DNA of 64,000 nt from Macropodus opercularis. Lineage: Eukaryota; Chordata; Actinopteri; Anabantiformes; Osphronemidae. The notes under the pieces are model-generated. The model saw only the letters and a list, made by a program, of their open reading frames with translations. It did not search any database and was not told the DNA's origin. This document shows, one piece after another, positions 11,301 through 22,286 of this stretch (positions are counted from its first letter, which is position 1; every line of letters begins with the position of its first letter). The translations under genes and the position numbers were made by a program. The stretch spans positions 16,845,501 to 16,909,500 of the forward strand of contig CM061096.1 of NCBI GenBank assembly GCA_030770545.1, in the 5' to 3' direction.

Positions 11301-13842
11301 AGACAGTGGGCGACCGATCCCCTACCTGAGCCTGAGCGAGCTGAAGCTGCTTCTCCACGTTCCTCTTGGCTTCTTCTTCCTCCTCCAGCTGTTCCTTCAG
11401 GTTGTTCTGGTCGTCCTCCAGCTGCCGCAGACGTGTGTTCAGCGCCAGCTTCTGTCTCGTCTCCTCTTGGAGCAGTTCCTGTGGAAAAGAAAGCAAAGCT
11501 GAGTTACACAAAAATGAACTAACTGGATGAACCAAGGACAACACTGAAGGCTTGACTGGCTAAACTAGTTTAAATGTACACAGCCATTTTGTTTTAAAGA
11601 CATGTCAACATCAACTTAACTGGTTTCAAGCAGTAAATCAAGTGATTACTGGCAGCAGTGCGTCTGTACCTGAACGTCCTGCAGCTGGGACTCCACAGCA
11701 GAGCAGTCTTTGGCTGCCTTGATGGACTTTCCCTCCACCTCGCTCAGGACGCTGCTGACGTTATCCAGCTCAGCCTGTGAGGAGAGAACACATCACCCGC
11801 TGTTCAGTCTGTATTAATGTCGGTGTGTTCACGTTCTGCCAGCGAAAATCATTTAGATGTAAAACGACAGGTGGTTTACCTGCACTTTGGCCAGTTTCTC
11901 AGCCAGCTCCAGCCTCTGGCGTTCACTCTCTGAATGTTTGAGCTGCAGCTCCTGGACCTGAACTTCAGCCTTTTTCCTGCGATGCTCTGATTCCCCTTTA
12001 CCCTGCATCAACGTCTGCAACTCGATGGCCAGCTCGTTCCTCTCTGACTCCAGAGCCTGCTTGGCCTTCTCCATCGACACTTTGTTCTGCAGCAAAAACC
12101 ACAAACGGTCGATCGCAAAGGTGCATTAATGGAACCGAGCAGCTGTTCGAGGCTGTGACAGACGTGACCTACCCTCTTGGCCTGCTCCAGCTGCTCGTTG
12201 AGCTCGTCGAAGGCCTGGCTGTGTTTCTGTCTCATCTCGGCCAACTGGTGTTCGTGGGTTTTGGCCTCTTCGTCCAGTGTCTTCTTTAGCTGGGCCACTT
12301 CAGTCTCGCGCTTTGTCCTGACGAAGCAAAGTAGATGTTGATCTGGCAAAAACATGTAAAACACACAAACATGACAGGGTCAGTCGGTTCCCAGTATCTG
12401 TACCTGAGCTCTTGCTGAGCGGCTGTGGAGTCCAGAGTGTCCTCCAGCTCGGTCTTCAGGGCCTCCAGCTCTTCTCCCAGGTCCCTGCGGTGTTTCTCCG
12501 CCTTGGCTCGAGCCTGTTTCTCTAGCTCCAAATCCTCCTGGAGTTCAGAGAGCTGAGCCTCCAACTCGCGGATCTTTTTCTGTGCCAGGTTCTTCTGTGC
12601 TGCCTCCTCCTCAATCCTTCAAGGCAGGAGATCAGTGAAATAAGTACATGGAGCAACACAATAACCAGGTGTGGGGGCAATGCCAGCGTTTGTCCCATGT
12701 CTGTTCATACCGGGCCAGGGCTGCCTGGAGCTCCTCCTCCTTCTTGGCCAGCTGGGCACGGAGCTCGGCGATCTGGGCCTGCAGCTCAGCGATCTGGTCG
12801 TGTATCTCAGTGAAGTCGCCCTCGAGTTTGCGTCTGTTCTTTTCCAGCTCCTGGCGCTGCTTCTCCTCCCTGCGCAGGCGGTCTGTCAGGGAAAAACAAA
12901 TACGTTACACAGAGGAGAAAGGTCTGAACTGTGAGAACACCTTGTTCTGTTCAGGCCGTCTACCAACCCTCCAGGTCTGTGATCATGGCCTCGTGTTTGG
13001 TCTTGAGTTTCTGCAGACTCTTGGATTTCTCCTCCTCCTCAGCCAGGTTGGTGGTGAATTCAGAGATCCTCTCTTCCAGCAGCTTCTTCTCCTGTTTTCA
13101 CAAACACATGTAACTCCGATACTCTCTCGGTACATACTTCCTACTCCAAACAACCAGTGGCGACACCCACCACAGGGTTGTCATCTTTTCATCCCAACCT
13201 TGTTTAGCTTGTTGTTCTGGTCATCGAGAACCATCACATCCTCTTCGATCTTCTTCAGCTTGGCCTCCATGGTGACCTTCTCCAGCTGCAGCTTCTGTCT
13301 GGCTGCCTCCTCCTCGTCCAGCTGCTGCTCCAGGTCCTGAGTACAGATAAACGATGAGGGTTGAGGCGGCAGTTCACTCAGCTGTGGCCCATCCACACAA
13401 TCTTAAAATACTTACTGTGATATTTTGCTGCATTTTCTTTTTCTCGGTTGCCAGCTGAGAGGCACGTTCTTCCTCCTCCTCTACCCGAGCCTCCAGGTCG
13501 TGGAGGATCTCCTCCAGTTCCTGCTTCTTGGCAGCCAGGCGGGCTCTCATCTCCTCGGCCTCAGCGCAGAGCTCAGTTTCAGCTTGGAGCTGCTCCTGCA
13601 GGGCCATCTTTTCAGCATTGAGCTGCAAACAGAGGAAAAACAGCACGGTCAGTGTGTTCGGGTCACAGGAAGAACTGCTCCAAACACAGGAGAGTAAATT
13701 AGATCCTTACCTGCTGATGTTGGTTCTCCATCTCTTGGAGCTGCTGTTCAGCTTGCAGATGCTTTTCCTTCACCTTGTTCAGCTCCTCATCCTTGGCCTG
13801 CATCTCCTCCTCCTGCCTGCTGACCTGCAGCAGAGGCTTCAC
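8327..13842 (-). other. myh9: myh9 coiled-coil rod and tail exon map
   Basis: Coding exons in transcript order are 13842-13711, 13622-13416, 13336-13199, 13091-12968, 12882-12711, 12616-12404, 12317-12173, 12086-11880, 11774-11670, 11478-11326, 11243-10995, 10901-10689, 10614-10402, 10310-10149, 10053-9925, 9829-9741, 9663-9540, 9435-9227, 9121-9013, 8721-8549 and 8435-8327. Exon 9540-9663 needs the upstream acceptor (TGTGTCCAG at 9664). The nearer AG at 9657 would break the frame. Introns are mostly 70-200 bp. The rod is dense in Glu/Lys/Leu heptads with the expected [16 protein letters not shown] and [15 protein letters not shown] blocks. Confidence 0.9.
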
Positions 13843-16800
13843 CTGTGGAGTGGGAAGACTGAGTTAGAAATTGAGGAAGGCTGTGAACCGCTCAGAAGCC
13901 CCATCGTTGGCTGTGGGGCTGCAGCTGACGGAGAGGATCACCTTGGTAAAAAGTCTCCACCACTGCCAGTTCCTGAGTTTAAGGTAAGCAGCACAGTTCC
14001 TCTGGATCACTTTCATTGCAGTCAGTTGCTGCTGTCTCTTGGCAAAAGCCCTGCAAAACAACACAAGCCTCTTATTAGACGGTGTTATATTGTTGTTATG
14101 CAGTTAAATACAAATCATGAGAGACTCAAACTAGGTTCTGAAAAAGGAGATTCCATCTTCTTACTTGCGGGCTACGTAGCCTCTGCACCAGGCTTGGAAG
14201 CTGATGATGATGTCTGTGATCTTCATGTCTCTCTCCTCCTCCAGGTGAGCGAGGACTCCAGCTCTGAAGAAGACTTTACTCTGGCCCATGCGGTACAGGT
14301 TGGGGTCCAGCTCCAGGCTTTTGATCTGAGGTGAGAGGAAACACAAAGAGCAGATTAATCACACAGCTGAGAGTGGAGCTACTGTGAAAAGAAGCTGGAC
14401 TCTTTAAAAGCACCTACCATGAGCAGACAGGCCTGCTTTCCATCCATGAAGCCCTTGGGGATGGCGTTAGGAGTGAGGATCTCATACCTGGAAGAGACAC
14501 ACAACGTTTAATCACCTGTCTGACAGCAACGCCACCACGATGGGAGCCGCATCGTTCTCTACCTCTGTCTGAACTCTTGGAAGACAATGCGGTTGGGGAA
14601 ACCCTGTCTGCAGATACGGATCCCCTCCAGAACACCATTGCACCTCAGCTGGTCCAGAACCAGATGGGGGTCCAGTTTTCCTGCCTGAGACAAGAAGAAA
14701 ATAGCTGGGATCATATTTCACCTCGTAATGTGGCAAATTGTGCAACACAGATGCACTGTTCAGAACACAGCAACACGAAGGACCTGTCCCGTCTTATGTA
14801 AACACACACACGTAGGACAAGACGCTGTTATTTGTCCGATACCTTTTTCTCGTGGTTAGGGATGATGCAGCGGACGAAGTTGGGGTTGGTGTTCCTCAAC
14901 GTGGCCATGAGCCGGGACAGCTGCTCCTTGTACAGCTGCCCCACTGTGCGAAACATGCCCTTACGCGTCTTAAAGGCACCGGGCATCTCTGATATGCCAG
15001 ACACCTTATCCAGACCCACGATGTGATCGACTGAAAGGAGTAACAGGAGAGAGAAGGGGGACGATGCACATTTTAAAACAGACAGAGACTTTAAAAGCAA
15101 TTCTGAATATTCAACCAGGCAAACTCAAACCAAACCCAAGTCACAAGGAAGAATGAAAATGTTTGTCCGCCTGCTCCTGGTGAACACATCAGGAGAGATG
15201 GCACCAGAGAAACACCACACAGAAAAACACTGTGAACGTGGAGGGACGACGTGTGAAGTGTGGGAACATTACACGCCACGAAAATATTCAGAGCATGTGT
15301 GAAAACAATGTGTGGTGGGACGTGTGAGGTGACAAACAGTTGCAGGGGGTGAAAGAAACACACACCAAACCCATGCAGTATATACCCATCGCTGCAGTAC
15401 CCTGCACCAACACCAGGGGTCCTCATACAACACTATTACACAGAGGGAGAGAGGGAGAGTTCAATGACAGAGCATCAGGAGGGTTTATTACTGCACACAG
15501 ATGCTAAAGACACAGAAGACACGCCTGACAAATACTGTCGGACAAAAACACAGAGGAGTCATGGACAGTACACTAGAGAGAAACCTGGTCACCTGAGTCT
15601 GAGTGGAGAATAGGAAAACGCTGATAAAAGTAGGCTCTGACAATTCTGCACCTCTGAGACCCAGTGAAAAAAAAAGAGAGGACACAAAGAAAGGGGAAGC
15701 AAACAGTGGAAGACATGGATGGAAAAGGTTTGAAAACAAAGGAAAAATGTCGTACCCCAGACAGAGACAGAGAGAGAGAGAGAACAGCTATGAAATGTTA
15801 AACAGAAACGGGAAGTGAAGAATATTCCCACGTCAGGTGGCGCTTGCTGGTTAAAGATCCAGGTGAACTCACCGTCTTTCCAAAGCTCAGAGACAAACTT
15901 GTCAGTGGACTGGTTGAGCAGCGAAGCCACGTTGTCGTTCAAGGGGTCCATGTTCTTCATCAGCCATTCGTCGGCCTTGTAGTCAACCTGAGGGCAAAAT
16001 GGAAACAGCAAATCAGAAAAAATAAATACAGCATGAATGTGGTTTGAGGACCAAGAGCAGAACTCTGCATGTTCACCTTTCCGGCATAGTGGATGATGCA
16101 GAAGTCTGCTTCATCCTTCAGTTTCTTGGGCTTGAAGAACTTTGGGTGCGTTCCCTGCTCCTGCAACACTTTCTCCACAAAGCTCTTGTCTGTGGCTTTG
16201 GGAAACCAGCACTCCTCATCCAGCAGAGCCAGAATGCCTGGGGGACTGGCCTGGGAACAAGGAGTGAGCAGAGGACTTCATGTGTGACACGGAGTAAAGC
16301 CAACAACAGCGGTGCTCAAGCGTTAACTAGAAACCAGCAGCTGAGAGACAGTCGTGACTCACGGGCTTCTCGATGAGGTCGATGCAGGGCTGCAGGTCGA
16401 GGCCGAAGTCGATGAAGCTCCACTCGATGCCCTCCCTCTGATACTCCTCCTGCTCCAGGATGAACATGGTGTGGTTGAAGAGCTGCTGCAGCTTCTCGTT
16501 GGTGTAGTTGATGCACATCTGCTCGAAGGAGTTCAGCTGAAAGGATACAACAGGTTAATGCCACTGCGACGCCTCAGTACTGTCCTGCAGACCAGCCAAG
16601 GGCCACTAGATTACCTCAAAGATCTCAAAGCCAGCGATGTCCAGGATGCCGATGAAGGAGGCTCCCTGTCTCTTGGTTTTGTCCAGGGCTTTGTTGATCC
16701 TCATGACGAGCCAGCGGAACATCCTCTCGTACGTGGCCTTGGCCAGGGCCTCAACAGCAAACTCCGCCTGCTCCTGGGTCTGGGCCTTCTGCACGTAGTC

Positions 16801-19800
16801 TCTGCCCACTTTGATCCTGGGGGACAGGATGGCCCTGGTGAAGTCCGTGACGTTCATGCCCATGAGGTGGCACACCTTCTGAGCAGCTGTACACGGACAA
16901 ACAGAGCAGAGGCCACGTCTTTAGATCATAGCTGCCGTGTAGTCACAGTCAAATAGCACTGGCAGAAAAGACGCCGGTAACGGTGTCGTTACCCGTGTTG
17001 TCAGGCATGGAGGCCTGGTCTGTGTGGCGCTCCTTCTTGAAGCTCATGTTGCCGAGCTGCAGCACAGAAGCCACCACCTTTAACATGCCTGCACAAGGGA
17101 ACGAACAAGAGCATGGTGTTTTTGTGTTGCATGGCCAATGAGCAAGGAAACAGCTGAACAGTTCGATGCGTGTTCCTCACCGATCTGCTCATCCTCTGGG
17201 ATGCTCATGATCTTCATGGCATCCATAGTCTCTACAAACAAATCCTTGTCCTGCTGTCCAGGAATTGTGACGTTCCCATTGGAAAGGAAACGATAGTTGT
17301 TGTAGTTTTCAAGGAGGAGTTCATCTGAAGGAGAACAGGAGTCAGCGTCAGATCAACAAAGACACAGATGTTTCCATCAGATGCGGAACATGCTGCTTAC
17401 TGCGCAGTTTGTCTCCAGCTCCAGTGAGCAGGTAGTAAAAGACATGAAAGGTCCTCTCTTCTTTGGCCTGGCGAATGGCTCGGGATTTCTCCAGCAGGTC
17501 TGGTGGTTAGACTGTTAAAGACAAGTTTCTGATTCTGTGACAAAAACCAGCCTGTGAAAAAAATGATTCTTCCTTAAATATGTACAATGTGTTAAAGGAT
17601 ACAAGTTTCAATATTGGCACCGACGATGTAACCGTTGACATCAAAGTTGATCCTGATGAATTTTCCCTAAAGGAACAAAAAAAAAAATGTATTTCATAAA
17701 AGTTGAGTCAAGTCAAGTGAGAAAAAAATATATAAAGAGAATCTGCGTCTTACAAATCTGGACGAGTTGTCGTTTTTGACTGTCTTGGCGTTTCCGAAGG
17801 CTTCCAGGATGGGGTTGGCCTGCAGCAGCTGCTTCTCCAGCTCCCCCTGATCCGAGCACAGACGGAAAGCAAAACAAATTAAACTAGCTTTACCATCACG
17901 ACTCTGCTAAGAATGTAAGTGAGCTTTATTCTCAGATATTGAATGTATTTATGTTTCTTTATCTAGAGATGTAGGATCATTCAGCTTTTGTTTGAATTTA
18001 CGCTCGCTAGTAGTAAAGTGCATAACAGTTATTTGAATCTTTGTTACAGTAGGATTGTAGTTTTTGCATACATTTTTCGGAACTTAACTAGTTGTAGTTT
18101 CATTTTAACCGGAAAAGCCTGCTGTACAAATAAATAAATGAGCCTTCGTCCTAAATTGATGATTCACAGGTTCATCTGATTGTGACCTGCTTTTAATTTC
18201 TTGCTGTGTAACTTCATATGAAGCTCTTCACTCTGCTTCATCTCCTGTGGTGTGTGTTAAATCAGTCATGTACTTACGTCTGAGCAGAAGGAAAAACACC
18301 AAGAACAAATCACTTCAAACAAAAACCAATAAACAGAGAAAAACCAGCAACACACACACACACACACACCCAACATCAGGTTAAAGCCCGAATCTTTAAA
18401 CCCTTGAGACCCGTCACCCAGACCAGCCCCGATCCACCAACCTTTTAGTTTGAACATTTAACCTGGAGCCGACTTTGTGACAGCTCTGCACAAATCCAGT
18501 AAACACCATGTGTGACAATATTTGACAAAGGGGTTTTCCACCATCTGTCTGATGATCACTTACATCCTTTACACAATAACATTGAATAACAGTGTTGAAA
18601 TTCAAACCTGCCTCTGCTGTGATTCACGCTCCATGAGGACAAATGACTAACACACATGGTGATTAAAGTATAGCACCGTCACGGAGCTTCTCGCTAAATA
18701 ACGCAGTCGGTGTATTTAACAAAGTGCACGAACACACACAGCTCAAGCAAATCTTATGCAAAAACAAAAAGCACTGTTAATTTTGAACTTGCACACACAG
18801 AGACACACAATGAAAAATTCAACCAGACAAATGTAGAAATGCATCTACCAGAACATGAACCTCCTCCCCCTTCATCCGATCATTGTCTGGCTGAATCTTT
18901 CACAGGAACACAAACAGTTGCCACTGATCTGCAAACAACCCCCCCCCCCCCCCCCCACTTCCTATTGGCTGCAAAGACACGTGACCCTCCGGCCTGAACA
19001 CAAAGTGACTGCCCCCAACAGTGAGCTCCAGCAAGAGGAAAGAGGAAGGTGATGACAGAAGCAGGTGGGGAGGAGGAGAGTTAACTCACATGTGACAGGA
19101 CCGAGCTGTTCTGTTGATGGGAAGAGAAAAATACAACAAGCTCAAAAAAAAGGGACGATGGATGTGGTTTATACTGAAACCCCACCAGGAGGCGGCAGCC
19201 CAGATAACAGCAGCAGGCTTTAGTTCTGATCTCCACTGTCTCCCTGCAGTGCTGTTATCTCAACGCTGCTTTGTTTCCTCTGATGGTGCTGCATCACAGA
19301 AAAAACGGCTACAGCAGCATACAACACGACCCAGAGTCAGTATCACTAGACTGTTCAGTAATCAAACGTGTTCAACCAAAATAATGTGGCATAAACGCAC
19401 AGCTGTATTGACGTTAAATTGGATATAATCATATTTTCTCTCATCTGTTGTGTTTCATCCACAACGCAGGACCTACTTCCTGACCTTCCTTTTTTAATCC
19501 ATAGGGACACATCACAGTAAGAGGACACGAGGGAGTATCAATATCAATATCTGGTCCCTTTCTGCTTCTGTATCAAACACTGAGGTCTGTCCCTCAACTT
19601 GGAGCCACATTAAACGCAACCTAGGTCAAACCTGTGCGTGCTTCATTATTTCATCATCAGAAGCTTTAGGTGGAAAAATCAGCAGATGCCGTTTTATAAA
19701 CGATACAGCTGCTGTACTCGGTGCGTTGTTCAAGTATTTAACAGTTTATTGATATTGCAGGACTCAGGTCTGCTGAATGCAGCGACGTGTTTGATTATAA

Positions 19801-22187
19801 TGTTATGATACATTAACGGTCGTGTGCACAATCTAAACTAAAATAAAGAATCTGCAGATGTCTCTGAAAGTAAAAAACATGCGAGTTTATCAGACTTGAA
19901 AATAAAGGAGGTGGAGACGGAGTGAGGAGGGTGAGAGCATGGTTCAGAGGATGAGCTGTGAGGGTGCGAGGCCAAACTGACCTGATCCTTCTTGGTCTTG
20001 TGAGAGGAGGCAACGTGAGCCAGATACTGGATGACCTTCTTGGTGTTCTCCGTCTTTCCAGCTCCAGACTCTCCTCTGTACAAGACACAGAGGGAAAATT
20101 AAACGAGTCACATCACCCAGACAATGTCGGCTGTCAGAACTTAACACTGGAAGCGTTGAGATGTCTGAGGGAAACTCACGTGCAAAGAATGGACTGGTCT
20201 TCACGATCTGTAAAACAAACGCACAGACGTTGGTCATGGAGCACCTGCACAGTTCACAGCATTGTAAATGAGCATGTTTTCACCACCATGCACAGGGCCT
20301 CCATTCATACAAGAGGAAGTTCAAACCACCACAGACAGGAAGTCAGCATCCGGCTTCCTGCGACTGAAATGGGCTGAGGCTGGGTTTCGTACCAACAGGC
20401 TAATAAGGTTGTGTAAATTGGTCTGAACAAGCTGCTGAAGAGCACAGAGGGGATCAGTTTGGGTGGTGACAGATCAGCTAAGATACAGGACGAGGAGAGA
20501 GACAGAAGCTCTGCAGGAAGGAACAGTATGTGTTTCTGACACCAACAGAACCCAGAAACTGCAGCACAGCCCGTACGAGACTCACAGTGTAGGAGACTTG
20601 GCTTAGCTGACTTGGTGGAAATCAGACTTTAGAGGCTTCAGTTCCTGCTCTGCAGCCTCATTGAGTGATCTGAATAGTTGTTATGCAGCTTGATCTTAAG
20701 TGTCTCTACAGCTGACTGTGACTCACCCTGCATCATGCTTCTGTAGGACGTGTCAGTGATGGCGTAGATGTGAGGCGGCATCTCATGCCTCTTCTTGCCC
20801 TTGTACATATCAACGATCTCCTCTGAGTAGATGGGCAGGTTCTTGTAGGGGTTTATGACGACACAGAAGAGACCGGAGTACGTCTGCAGAACAGATACAG
20901 GAGAGCTGGTAAAAACAGTGGTGGTAGTAGAAGTGAAATTAAGGAGGATCGTTTCATATATGTCACGAGTCCTATCGGGAGAATGATCTTTCATTGGAAG
21001 TTTTAAACCCTCCCATGTCTTGTTCATCTGGACTCCTTTGTCGGGTTGTTTTTCTACGAGCGGTGTTCCCGCTGTCCCAGCAGCCAGTACCAGGGACCTC
21101 TCCCTCCGTTACACACCCCCAGAGACGCTACAGTGCCTGGAGCCTCGCAGATCTCTCGGGGGAGAGAGGGGACAATGAGCCGTACTGATGTGACCGGGTC
21201 ACACCAGAGTACGAGTCCAAATCATTCCCAGCGCAGAACATGGAGGATAAATGCCATTAATTATGGGGGCAGTAATAGCAGTTACAAAACAATTTACATT
21301 CCATGTCAATCTCCGTAAAGACTGAACTCGGAGACCCTCCCAGCTTTCCTCTGGCTTTTCATCACATCACTCGTACAGCATTGTTCCCTGCAGCTTCCTG
21401 TTTACACAATAAGTCCAAACAGAGAGGAGGGAGGGGCTGAGGGAAAACAACGCTCGCATACCAGTCTGTAGCAGACTTTGGATGCAATGAATGTGCACAC
21501 AGACAGACAATGGAACTAATGAGATAATTAGGACGTTGGACAGGGAGATGAGCTCATTTGAGACCGAATGTTTTCTGTAAACCAGCAGAGAAGAGGAAAA
21601 AGCCTGACTTCAGTGACTAATAACTGACAATTTGCTTCTTCTCTTTGCACAGGCCTGGTACTTTACATTTGTTTTACAGATTCCTTCGACTTCACCCTGA
21701 ATCCTTTATGATAGAGACAAGGGCTAACAGGGCTGGTTCAACTTGCAAACCTTCTAGGAACCTGTCCTTTCCAGTCTCTGCTAACAGTGTTGGAGCAACG
21801 CTAACACTAAGCACAACAACAAGTACAACAACGTTCCAAATTGAGCGGTTCCATACTCACGTAAATGAGACCAGAGTAGTATCTCTCCTTCAGGTTGTGC
21901 AGCACTGAGGCCTCATTCAGGCAGGTGAGCTCGGCCATGTCCTCCACCTTGCTGAACTTGGGCGGGTTCATCTTCTGGATGTCGTCCTTGTTCACCTTGA
22001 TCTTCTTCCCAGAGTCTGCCAGCTCCACCACGCACTCGTCTCCGCGCTCCTCCTTCACCGAGCCAGCCTCGAAGCCCAGGCGCTCCGAGGGAACCCATAC
22101 CAGCTTCTTTGAGGCCCAGTCAGCCTGTGCCAGTGGGTTGTTGACCATATTGCGGTCCACGTACAGGAACTTGTCTGCGTCTGACAT
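8327..22187 (-). CDS. myh9: Non-muscle myosin heavy chain IIA (MYH9)
   Basis: This is the actin-based motor heavy chain of non-muscle myosin II, which drives cortical contraction, cytokinesis and adhesion. Thirty-nine coding exons join in frame into 5862 nt, or 1953 aa (human MYH9 has 1960). ATG is at 22185-22187, five bases inside exon 2, and the stop is at 8327-8329. The start is [20 protein letters not shown]. The head has the P-loop GESGAGKT near residue 172, switch I NDNSSRFGKF and switch II DIAGFE. An IQ/neck segment ends [10 protein letters not shown], then a long heptad coiled coil follows. The tailpiece [17 protein letters not shown] ends with an acidic IESDEESE containing a CK2-type serine, as in MYH9. 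Loops 1 and 2 are short, without the neuronal B1/B2 inserts of MYH10. txn2 lies upstream on the same strand, as in human 22q12, which supports MYH9 over MYH10 or MYH14. Which fish duplicate (a or b) is not decidable here. Confidence 0.96.
18350..18369. repeat. CA dinucleotide microsatellite
   Basis: About ten CA units lie in the 2.1-kb myh9 intron between exons 17754-17846 and 19982-20075. This is likely a length-polymorphic microsatellite with no sign of function. Confidence 0.85.
18939..18956. repeat. Poly-C tract (C18)
   Basis: An uninterrupted run of 18 C (G on the transcribed myh9 strand) lies in the same intron. Runs of this length are unstable and prone to sequencing error. On the RNA it would be G18, able in principle to form a quadruplex. 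Confidence 0.9.
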
Positions 22188-22255
22188 GGTAGCTAGAGGA
22201 GAAAAAGACATAAAACATGAGACAAATAAATACTTTTACACAAGAGTCTCAACAT

Positions 22256-22286
22256 CCAGATGGACAATTGACAATTGTCCATCTGG
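22256..22286. repeat. Perfect 31-bp palindrome beside myh9 exon 2
   Basis: Arms CCAGATGGACAATTG (22256-22270) and its exact reverse complement (22272-22286) flank one base. It sits in intron 1 of myh9, 64 bases upstream of the exon 2 start (22192) that carries the start codon. Confidence 0.95.

Larger units (their letters stand above)
13942..22187 (-). other. myh9: myh9 motor and neck exon map
   Basis: Coding exons in transcript order are 22187-21861 (exon starts 22192), 20883-20727, 20207-20180, 20075-19982, 17846-17754, 17666-17603, 17499-17401, 17324-17181, 17088-16993, 16886-16615, 16536-16363, 16250-16077, 15987-15873, 15030-14843, 14684-14563, 14487-14418, 14325-14165 and 14050-13942. 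The smallest is 28 nt (20180-20207), coding DREDQSILC just before the P-loop exon. The two largest introns within this coding part are 17847-19981 (2.1 kb, with a CA run and a C18 tract) and 20884-21860. All junctions are GT-AG and phases agree. Confidence 0.9.
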
